Positions 22,843 through 30,148 of a stretch of 64,000 bases of DNA are shown in pieces. The DNA comes from Pseudomonas brassicacearum subsp. brassicacearum (GTDB lineage: Bacteria > Pseudomonadota > Gammaproteobacteria > Pseudomonadales > Pseudomonadaceae): NCBI RefSeq assembly GCF_008801605.1, contig NZ_VZPJ01000013.1:62001-126000 (forward strand), written 5' to 3'. The notes under the pieces were generated by a model that made no database searches, was not told the origin of the DNA, and worked only from the letters and a program-made list of their open reading frames with translations. Positions within the stretch are counted from its first letter, which is position 1; each line of letters starts with the position of its first letter. Both the position numbers and the translations under genes were made by a program.

Positions 22843-24903
22843 ATGGCTTTTGAAGCAATGTTCCAGCCGATCCAGATCGGCAAGCTGACCATCCGCAACC
22901 GCGTGCTCAGCACCGCGCACGCCGAGGTCTACGCCACCGACGGCGGCATGACCACCGACCGGTACGTGAAGTATTACGAAGAGAAGGCCAAGGGCGGCAT
23001 CGGCCTGGCGATCTGCGGTGGCTCGTCCGTGGTCGCCATCGACAGCCCGCAGGAATGGTGGAGTTCGGTGAACCTGTCCACCGACCGCATCATTCCGCAC
23101 TTCCAGAACCTGGCCGACGCCATGCACAAGCATGGCGCCAAGATCATGATCCAGATTACCCACATGGGCCGTCGCTCGCGTTGGGACGGTTTCAACTGGC
23201 CGACCCTGATGTCGCCGTCCGGTGTGCGTGAGCCGGTGCACCGCGCCACCTGCAAGACCATCGAGCCGGAAGAGATCTGGCGGGTGATCGGCAACTACGC
23301 CCAGGCCGCACGGCGCGCCAAGGCCGGTGGCCTGGACGGCGTCGAGCTGTCCGCCGTACACCAGCACATGATCGACCAGTTCTGGAGCCCGCGGGTCAAC
23401 AAGCGTACCGACGAATGGGGCGGCACCTTCGAAGGCCGCATGAAGTTCGGCCTGGAAGTGTTGAAAGCCGTGCGCGCCGAGGTCGGTGACGACTTCTGCG
23501 TGGGCATGCGCCTGTGCGGCGACGAGTTCCACCCGGACGGCTTGTCCCACGAGGACATGAAGCAGATCGCCAAGTATTACGATGACACCGGCATGCTGGA
23601 TTTCATCGGCGTGGTGGGCTCGGGTTGCGACACTCACAACACCCTGGCTAACGTCATCCCGAATATGAGTTATCCACCGGAGCCGTTCCTGCACCTGGCC
23701 GCCGGTATCAAGGAAGTGGTCAAGGTTCCGGTTTTGCACGCGCAGAACATCAAGGACCCGAACCAGGCCACGCGGATCCTGGAGGGCGGTTACGTCGACA
23801 TGGTCGGCATGACCCGCGCCCACATCGCCGACCCGCACCTGATCGCCAAGATCAAGATGGGCCAGATCGACCAGATCAAGCAGTGCGTCGGCGCCAACTA
23901 CTGCATCGACCGCCAGTACCAGGGCCTGGACGTGCTGTGCATCCAGAACGCCGCGACGTCCCGTGAATACATGGGAGTGCCGCACATCATCGAGAAGTCC
24001 ACCGGGCCGAAACGCAAGGTGGTCGTCGTGGGTGCCGGCCCGGCTGGGATGGAAGCGGCGCGTGTGGCCGCCGAACGTGGGCACGACGTGACCCTGTTCG
24101 AGAAAAAAGAATTCATCGGCGGGCAGATCACCACCGCCTCGAAAGCCCCGCAACGGGACCAGATCGCCGGTATTACCCGCTGGTTCCAACTGGAGCTGGC
24201 GCGGTTGAAAGTCGACCTGCGTCTGGGCGTGGCGGCTGATGCGGCAACCATCATGGACTTGCGTCCGGACGTGGTGGTGCTGGCCGTCGGCGGGCATCCG
24301 TACCTGGAGCAGAACGAGCACTGGGGCGCCGCCGAAGGGCTGGTGGTCAGCAGCTGGGACGTGCTCGACGGCAAGGTTGCACCGGGCAAGAACGTACTGG
24401 TCTACGACACCATTTGCGAGTTCACCGGCATGTCGGTGGCCGACTTCCTCGCCGACAAGGGCAGCCAGGTCGAGATCGTCACCGACGACATCAAGCCGGG
24501 CGTGGCGATTGGCGGGACGTCGTTCCCCACCTACTACCGCAGCATGTACCCCAAGGAAGTGATCATGACCGGGGACATGATGCTGGAGAAGGTCTACCGC
24601 GAAGGCGACAAGCTGGTGGCGGTGCTGGAGAACGAATACACCGGTGCCAAGGAAGAGCGCGTGGTGGACCAGGTGGTGGTGGAAAACGGCGTGCGGCCGG
24701 ACGAGGAAATCTACTACGCGCTCAAGGAAGGTTCGCGCAACAAGGGCCAGATCGACGTTGAAGCCCTGTTCGCGATCAAGCCCCAGCCGTGCCTGGAGCA
24801 GAGTGGCGAAGGCTACCTGCTGTTCCGCATCGGCGACTGCGTGGCCCAGCGTAATACCCACGCGGCCATCTACGACGCCCTGCGGTTGTGCAAGGATTTC
24901 TAA
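22843..24903 (+). CDS. dgcA: Dimethylglycine demethylase subunit A
   Basis: A 686-residue flavoprotein of the old-yellow-enzyme/trimethylamine-dehydrogenase family, needed to convert dimethylglycine to sarcosine. The N-terminal FMN-binding TIM barrel (residues 1-360) has GLDGVELSAVHQHMIDQFWSPRVNKRTDEWGG. An iron-sulfur segment follows at 348-366. A C-terminal pyridine-nucleotide-oxidoreductase domain carries the ADP-binding motif VVVVGAGPAGMEAARVAAERGHDV (about 389-412). The cluster segment keeps C348, C354 and C366, but has alanine at 351 where trimethylamine dehydrogenase has its second cysteine. DgcB and the EtfAB pair downstream would accept the electrons. Confidence 0.95.
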   Translation: MAFEAMFQPIQIGKLTIRNRVLSTAHAEVYATDGGMTTDRYVKYYEEKAKGGIGLAICGGSSVVAIDSPQEWWSSVNLSTDRIIPHFQNLADAMHKHGAKIMIQITHMGRRSRWDGFNWPTLMSPSGVREPVHRATCKTIEPEEIWRVIGNYAQAARRAKAGGLDGVELSAVHQHMIDQFWSPRVNKRTDEWGGTFEGRMKFGLEVLKAVRAEVGDDFCVGMRLCGDEFHPDGLSHEDMKQIAKYYDDTGMLDFIGVVGSGCDTHNTLANVIPNMSYPPEPFLHLAAGIKEVVKVPVLHAQNIKDPNQATRILEGGYVDMVGMTRAHIADPHLIAKIKMGQIDQIKQCVGANYCIDRQYQGLDVLCIQNAATSREYMGVPHIIEKSTGPKRKVVVVGAGPAGMEAARVAAERGHDVTLFEKKEFIGGQITTASKAPQRDQIAGITRWFQLELARLKVDLRLGVAADAATIMDLRPDVVVLAVGGHPYLEQNEHWGAAEGLVVSSWDVLDGKVAPGKNVLVYDTICEFTGMSVADFLADKGSQVEIVTDDIKPGVAIGGTSFPTYYRSMYPKEVIMTGDMMLEKVYREGDKLVAVLENEYTGAKEERVVDQVVVENGVRPDEEIYYALKEGSRNKGQIDVEALFAIKPQPCLEQSGEGYLLFRIGDCVAQRNTHAAIYDALRLCKDF

Positions 24904-24919
24904 CGGCTTGTGGATAACC

Positions 24920-25013
24920 CTGTGGGAGCGAGCTTGCTCGCGATAGCGGTGGATCAGTCGACATTTATGTTGGATCTGAGTCCGTCTTCGCGAGCAAGCT
25001 CGCTCCCACAGGG
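24920..25013. repeat. REPIN between dgcA and dgcB
   Basis: Inverted REP pair of the CTCGCGA type. It begins three bases after a TGTGGATAA box (24909-24917). Confidence 0.9.
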
Positions 25014-25073
25014 ATCGAGCAAGACATCCAGGTTTCTGTGCCTGCAAGACCTGAGGTCTTTGGGAGCTTCACC

Positions 25074-27023
25074 ATGTTGAACACCCTTCTTCCCATCCTG
25101 CTGTTTGCTGCCCTGGGCCTCGCGGTCCTTGGCGCCTTGCGGCGGGTGAACATGTGGCGCCGTGGACGACCGGCCAAGGTCGACCTGATCGGTGGTCTCT
25201 TCGCCATGCCCAAGCGCTATATGGTGGATTTGCACCATGTGGTGGCGCGGGACAAATACATTGCCAATACCCACGTGGCCACGGCTGGTGGTGCGGTGGC
25301 GTCGGTGGTGCTGGCGATCCTGGTCCACGGTTTTGGCCTGCATAATCGCTTCCTCGGCTATGCGTTGCTGTTGATGTCGGCCGTGATGTTCGTCGGTGCG
25401 ATCTTCGTCTACCTGCGTCGGCGCAATCCGCCGGCCCGTTTGTCCAAGGGCCCCTGGATGCGCCTGCCGAAAAGCCTGCTGGCCTTCTCGGCGTCGTTCT
25501 TCCTGGTGACCCTGCCGGTGGCGGGCATCCTCCCGGAAAACTTCGGCGGTTGGCTGGTGGCGGCGGTCCTGGGTGTCGGCGTGCTGTGGGGCGTGTCGGA
25601 ATTGTTCTTCGGCATGACCTGGGGCGGGCCAATGAAACATGCCTTCGCCGGTGCCCTGCACCTGGCCTGGCACCGCCGAGCCGAGCGCTTTGGTGGCGGT
25701 CGTTCCACCGGTCTGAAGCCGTTGGACTTGAACGACCCTAGCGCACCGCTGGGCGTTGAGAAACCCAAGGATTTCACCTGGAACCAACTGCTGGGCTTCG
25801 ATGCCTGCGTGCAGTGCGGCAAGTGTGAAGCTGCCTGCCCGGCGTTCGCTGCCGGCCAGCCGCTGAACCCGAAAAAGCTCATCCAGGACATGGTCGTCGG
25901 CCTGGCCGGCGGCACCGATGCGAAATTCGCCGGCAGCCCCTATCCAGGTAAACCGGTGGGCGAGCACAGCGGCAACCCACATCAGCCGATCGTCAACGGC
26001 CTGGTGGACGCCGAGACCCTGTGGTCCTGCACCACCTGCCGGGCGTGCGTCGAGGAATGCCCGATGATGATCGAGCACGTCGACGCCATCGTCGACATGC
26101 GCCGCCACCTGACCCTGGAAAAAGGCGCGACGCCGAACAAGGGCGCCGAGGTGCTGGAAAACCTCATCGCCACCGACAACCCTGGCGGCTTCGCCCCGGG
26201 CGGGCGGATGAACTGGGCGGCGGACTTGAACCTCAATCTGCTCAGCGAGAAGAAATCCACCGACGTGTTGTTCTGGGTCGGCGACGGTGCTTTCGACATG
26301 CGCAACCAGCGCACCTTGCGCGCCTTCGTCAAAGTGCTCAAGGCGGCGAAAATCGACTTCGCCGTGCTCGGCCTCGAAGAGCGCGACAGCGGCGACGTGG
26401 CCCGGCGCCTGGGTGATGAGGCGACGTTCCAGCTGTTGGCCAAGCGCAATATCCAGACCCTGGCCAAATACAGCTTCAACCGCATCGTCACCTGCGACCC
26501 CCACAGTTTCCACGTGCTGAAAAACGAATACGGCGCCTTCGATGGCAACTACCTGGTGCAGCACCACAGCACCTACATGGCGGAAATCATCGATGCCGGT
26601 GCCCTCAACCTCGGCCAGCACAAGGGCGACAGCGTGACCTATCACGACCCGTGCTACCTGGGCCGCTACAACGGCGAATACGAGGCGCCGCGCCAGGTGT
26701 TGCGTGCGCTGGGTATCGAGGTCAAGGAGATGCAACGTTCCGGTTTCCGTTCGCGTTGCTGCGGCGGTGGCGGCGGTGCGCCGATCACCGACATTCCGGG
26801 CAAGCAGCGGATCCCTGACATGCGCATGGACGACATCCGCGAAACCGGCGCCGAACTGGTGGCCGTGGGTTGTCCACAGTGCACCGCGATGCTGGAAGGC
26901 GTGGTCGAACCGCGGCCAATGATCAAGGACATCGCCGAACTGGTGGCCGACGCGCTGCTGGAAGACGCGGCCCCGAGCAAACCGGTAACCCCGGCCAAAC
27001 GTGAACCCGCGGAGGTGCATTAA
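25074..27023 (+). CDS. dgcB: Dimethylglycine demethylase subunit B (iron-sulfur membrane protein)
   Basis: A 649-residue protein with several N-terminal membrane helices (residues 1-180), two ferredoxin-type [4Fe-4S] motifs (CVQCGKCEAACP and CTTCRACVEECP), and C-terminal CCG-type cysteine clusters (CCGGGGGAP, VGCPQC). This is the architecture of electron-transfer subunits linking flavoprotein dehydrogenases to the quinone pool. GGGAGC is the ribosome binding site of the chosen ATG. The stop overlaps the next ATG by one base (TAATG). It would carry electrons from DgcA and Etf to the respiratory chain. Confidence 0.94.
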   Translation: MLNTLLPILLFAALGLAVLGALRRVNMWRRGRPAKVDLIGGLFAMPKRYMVDLHHVVARDKYIANTHVATAGGAVASVVLAILVHGFGLHNRFLGYALLLMSAVMFVGAIFVYLRRRNPPARLSKGPWMRLPKSLLAFSASFFLVTLPVAGILPENFGGWLVAAVLGVGVLWGVSELFFGMTWGGPMKHAFAGALHLAWHRRAERFGGGRSTGLKPLDLNDPSAPLGVEKPKDFTWNQLLGFDACVQCGKCEAACPAFAAGQPLNPKKLIQDMVVGLAGGTDAKFAGSPYPGKPVGEHSGNPHQPIVNGLVDAETLWSCTTCRACVEECPMMIEHVDAIVDMRRHLTLEKGATPNKGAEVLENLIATDNPGGFAPGGRMNWAADLNLNLLSEKKSTDVLFWVGDGAFDMRNQRTLRAFVKVLKAAKIDFAVLGLEERDSGDVARRLGDEATFQLLAKRNIQTLAKYSFNRIVTCDPHSFHVLKNEYGAFDGNYLVQHHSTYMAEIIDAGALNLGQHKGDSVTYHDPCYLGRYNGEYEAPRQVLRALGIEVKEMQRSGFRSRCCGGGGGAPITDIPGKQRIPDMRMDDIRETGAELVAVGCPQCTAMLEGVVEPRPMIKDIAELVADALLEDAAPSKPVTPAKREPAEVH

Positions 27024-28243
27024 TGAGTGACATCATCCGCCGCGACCCCCGCGCCGAGTGGATCGCCCGCAACCGCCTGCACCCGCTGCACGCGGCCATG
27101 CAACCGGTGCAGCACAGCTGGATGGGGCCCAACGGCATCATCCGCAAGAATGTCCATGGCGTCGGTTTCATCGGCCCCAATGGCATCAAGCGCATCGACC
27201 GCAGCGGCGCCCAGCAGGGTGGCGCGACCAAGCGTACCGCCGCCGCTGAAGTGCAACTGCCGCTGCATCAGGTGCCGCAACCTGCGTTCTACATCAGTGT
27301 GGTGCCGGACATGGTCGGTGGCCGCTTGAGCAGCCACGACCGCGATCTGCTGGGCCTGGCCCATCAGCTTGCCGGCAGCGAAGGCGCGGTGCTGGCGGTG
27401 GTCTTCGGCGAACACAAGGAAAACGCCTTCGCCACGGCCGGTGTCGACCGCTTGCTGGTGCTCGATGGCGAAGAATTCAGCGGTTATGCACCGGAACAAC
27501 GGGTGCAAGGCCTGCGGGCTGTGGATAACCAATTCAGCCCGCGCCATTGGCTATTGCCTGACAGCCGTACTGGTGGCGGCGAACTGGGCCGGCGTTTGGC
27601 TGCGACCCTGGGCGAACGCCCGGCCACGCGGGTCTGGCAGGTCAAGGGTGAAGAGTGCATCGGCCGCGCCGGTGCCGGCTTGCAAGACCTGGCCCGACCA
27701 TTGGCGCGCTTGATCCTGGCGGCGGCCGAATGCGCCGAACCGGTCAGCGAAACCCGCCACGAAGCCTTACCGGTGGAGTTATCCACAAGCGTGGTTCGCA
27801 GCTTGTCGCGTATCGAAGACCTCGGCGCGGTGGCGGTGGACCCGGGTGCGATCCCGATGGCCGAAGCCGAATTCATTTTCTCCGGCGGCAATGGGGTCAA
27901 GGACTGGGCGCTGTTCCACCAGACCGCTGCGGCCCTGGGCGCCACTGAAGGCGCTTCGCGGGTGGCGGTGGACGACGGCTTTATGGCTCGCGATCGCCAG
28001 GTCGGTGCGTCCGGCACCTGGGTTACGGCGCGGGTCTACGTGGCCGTGGGGATTTCCGGGGCGATCCAGCACCTGCAGGGCATTGGCGCCTGCGACAAGG
28101 TGGTGGCAATCAACCTCGATCCGGGTTGCGACATGATCAAACGGGCGGACCTGTCGGTGATCGGTGACAGCGCGGCGATTCTCCAGGCCTTGATCGCGGC
28201 GGTAGAGGCTTACCGCAACGAAGCCAAGCGCGATGCGGCTTAA
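27023..28243 (+). CDS. etfA: Electron transfer flavoprotein alpha subunit
   Basis: A 406-residue EtfA-type protein, longer than the usual 310 because of an N-terminal extension of about 90 residues (SWMGPNGIIRKNVHGVGFIGPNGIKRIDR). The C-terminal FAD-binding domain has YVAVGISGAIQHLQGIGACDKVVAINLDPGCDMIKRADLSVIGD. It is coupled to dgcB and followed by the beta subunit. It likely shuttles electrons between DgcA or related dehydrogenases and DgcB. The gene itself contains two of the nine DnaA-box-like sequences found in this stretch. Confidence 0.92.
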   Translation: MSDIIRRDPRAEWIARNRLHPLHAAMQPVQHSWMGPNGIIRKNVHGVGFIGPNGIKRIDRSGAQQGGATKRTAAAEVQLPLHQVPQPAFYISVVPDMVGGRLSSHDRDLLGLAHQLAGSEGAVLAVVFGEHKENAFATAGVDRLLVLDGEEFSGYAPEQRVQGLRAVDNQFSPRHWLLPDSRTGGGELGRRLAATLGERPATRVWQVKGEECIGRAGAGLQDLARPLARLILAAAECAEPVSETRHEALPVELSTSVVRSLSRIEDLGAVAVDPGAIPMAEAEFIFSGGNGVKDWALFHQTAAALGATEGASRVAVDDGFMARDRQVGASGTWVTARVYVAVGISGAIQHLQGIGACDKVVAINLDPGCDMIKRADLSVIGDSAAILQALIAAVEAYRNEAKRDAA

Positions 28244-28256
28244 GAAGGATAAGTTG

Positions 28257-29027
28257 ATGAGTACCCAAGTGATCAGCCTCGTGTCCATCGGCGCCCACCC
28301 CACTTCCGGGCGACCCCGGCGCGCCGAACAGGACGCCCGGGCCGTGGAGCTGGGCCTGCAACTGGCCGGCAGCGACCTGCAAGTGCTGCACGCCGGCGAT
28401 GTGGCCGAACCGGCCCTGCGCGCCTACCTGGGCATGGGCCTGGATGAATTGCACGTGCTGGAAAACCCTGTCGGCGCGGACGCTCTGCCGGCCCTGACCG
28501 ATTACCTGCGTGACGCTGGAGCCCAAGTGGTGCTCACCGGCAGCCAGGCCGAAACCGGTGAAGGTTCGGGCATGTTGCCGTTCCTGCTGGCCGAGAATCT
28601 TGGTTGGCCGTTGGTGGTGGGGCTGGCCCAGGTCGAGTCCATCGACGGCGGCGTGGCCCTGGTACTGCAAGCCTTGCCTCGAGGCCAACGACGCCGTCTC
28701 AAAGTGCGCCTGCCGTTCCTGGCCACTGTGGATAACGCTGCGCCAAAACCTCGGCAAAGCGCCTACGGCCCGGCCCGGCGCGGGGCGTTGCATGGCGAGG
28801 AAGTCGAGGTAATCGACGACACCTTGCTGGCGGTGGCAACCCTGCAACCGGCCAAGCCACGCCCCAAACGCTTGAAAGTGATCAAGGCCAAGAGCGGCGC
28901 CGACCGCATGAAAGCCGCCACGGCCAAGGCCAGCGGCGGAGGCGGGCAAGTGCTCAAGGGCGTGAGCGCGGAGGCGGGGGCGGAGGCGATTCTCAAGCTG
29001 TTGGTGGAGGAAGGGGTGGTTCGCTGA
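28257..29027 (+). CDS. etfB: Electron transfer flavoprotein beta subunit
   Basis: A 256-residue EtfB-type protein that binds AMP in the canonical family. DARAVELGLQLAGSDLQVLHAGD and VVLTGSQAETGEGSGMLPFLLAENLGWPLVV match the family core. The C-terminal 60 residues are lysine/alanine/glycine rich. I start it at ATG 28257, 13 bases after the etfA stop, with AAGGA upstream. It forms the heterodimer with EtfA in the dimethylglycine pathway. Confidence 0.91.
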   Translation: MSTQVISLVSIGAHPTSGRPRRAEQDARAVELGLQLAGSDLQVLHAGDVAEPALRAYLGMGLDELHVLENPVGADALPALTDYLRDAGAQVVLTGSQAETGEGSGMLPFLLAENLGWPLVVGLAQVESIDGGVALVLQALPRGQRRRLKVRLPFLATVDNAAPKPRQSAYGPARRGALHGEEVEVIDDTLLAVATLQPAKPRPKRLKVIKAKSGADRMKAATAKASGGGGQVLKGVSAEAGAEAILKLLVEEGVVR

Positions 29028-29049
29028 CCTCAAGTACCCCCTGACCCCT

Positions 29050-29138
29050 TGTGGGAGCAAAGCTTGCTCGCGATCCAGGCGCCTCGGCACTTAAGAGATC
29101 AAGGCGTTTTCATCGCGAGCAAGCTTTGCTCCCACAGG
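29050..29138. repeat. REPIN after etfB
   Basis: Inverted pair of the AAAGCTTGCTCGCGA type, about 40-base spacer. Confidence 0.9.
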
Positions 29139-29169
29139 GCTAGCTCCCACAAAAAATAGGCATGGTGGG

Positions 29170-29880
29170 TTACCCACAATCCCTGTGCGCGCTTCTGTGG
29201 ATAACCTGTTCGCCCCTCGCTGCACCCTATGCAAAACAGGCCCTCCAGGCCTGCGCTCAAAAAATAGTCAGCCTAACCCACGGTTTTTATTGGCTTTTGC
29301 CTGTGAGTAGTTATTCGCTCCAGCCGAAACTTGCCCCCAATCTCTGTTGGCGCTTCTGTGGATAAGATGTTCGCTCTACGCTGCAAGCCATACGAACCGG
29401 GGTCTTCATTAAGTTGATCACAAAATGATCAATCAGCCATTTTTATCAGGAAAACCTCCGGAAAACCTCGATTTACAAGTCGTCCGAAGGGTTTTCCACA
29501 GAATCGTCAGAATTACCCCCAAACGCTGTTGGCGCTTCTGTGGATAAGGTGTTCACTTACCGCCACACGCCTTGCCAGGCATGGCTTGCAGCTCTTTGAT
29601 CAAAAAACAACCGATAGGCCGGTAAAACCGTCATTGTTCATAAGTCACGGTTTTTATTCACTTTGCCGGTGGAAAAATGCCGGACATACGCACACTTGTC
29701 CCCATTTGCTGTGGGTGGTCATGTGGATAACTTGTTCGCCAAATGCTGCAAGCCACGGCGGGCATAGCGCAAATCGCGATAGATCAAATTTCATACAGTT
29801 CTAAGTCACACCCTTGACGAGGGTCTGTGGGCTGTCTTCACTCCATCGCACAAGGACATCGCCACTTTATCCACATCAGG
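29170..29880. other. DnaA-box repeat array in a 1.1-kb intergenic region
   Basis: Five exact DnaA consensus boxes (TGTGGATAA or its complement TTATCCACA) lie at 29196, 29357, 29539, 29722 and 29867, plus the near-match TTTTCCACA at 29492. The first four are in the same orientation, 161, 182 and 183 bases apart, each within a degenerate repeat (core TTGGCGCTTCTGTGGATAAG, then TGTTCG and GCTGCAAGCC). AT-rich segments separate them. Four further exact boxes lie just upstream (24909, 27520, 27779, 28727), some inside etfA and etfB. No protein gene is evident in the array. Confidence 0.85.
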
Positions 29881-29894
29881 TTCAGGGAGAACAC

Positions 29895-30017
29895 ATGATG
29901 GATAGCAAGGACCCCCGCTCACACCCGCAATCATCGGTGACCTGCGTCCCGACACCTCCCACCTCGTTGCACAAACGCATTCATCGCCGCGCCGTCAATC
30001 AGCGTGCGCGTCTATAG
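29895..30017 (+). CDS. Possible 40-residue basic small protein
   Basis: MMDSKDPRSHPQSSVTCVPT then PPTSLHKRIHRRAVNQRARL, with a ribosome binding site (CAGGGAGA) 5 to 8 bases upstream. It is basic, proline-rich and has no known relative. It precedes the GMC oxidoreductase gene by about 130 bases and could be a leader peptide of that operon. Only the start context supports it. Confidence 0.3.
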   Translation: MMDSKDPRSHPQSSVTCVPTPPTSLHKRIHRRAVNQRARL

Positions 30018-30060
30018 CGCCCGGGTTTTTCCCCTGTAGCACCGCTGACTGTCGCCGGAC

Positions 30061-30124
30061 CCTGCAAGGGACGGTGGCCAGGCGTTCGTGCGCCTGTCGA
30101 TTTGCAGGCAACCGCAGAGTTGCC
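30061..30124 (+). promoter_or_regulatory. Structured leader of the GMC oxidoreductase gene
   Basis: Nested stems: CCTGCAA (30061) pairs with TTGCAGG (30102), enclosing CAGGCG/CGCCTG with a 6-base loop. A further stem GGCAAC/GTTGCC (30107-30124) overlaps the outer one by two bases, so the two are nearly exclusive. The ribosome binding site GAGAGG follows at 30135. I could not match it to a known riboswitch. Confidence 0.45.
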
Positions 30125-30148
30125 CCTTCTGCCTGAGAGGACTTGAAC

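Noticed and set aside
22240..25047. 935-residue leftward frame opposite dgcA and the DUF5943 gene
   Set aside because: Same reason: a shadow of dgcA. It also runs through a REPIN.
29170..29880. Chromosomal oriC
   Set aside because: Pseudomonas oriC lies next to dnaA and rpmH, which are not here. Box spacing of 160-180 bases is also much wider than in known oriC. A titration or accessory role is more likely.
30061..30124. Cobalamin or SAM riboswitch in the GMC leader
   Set aside because: The conserved boxes of these classes are absent, so only the stems are reported.
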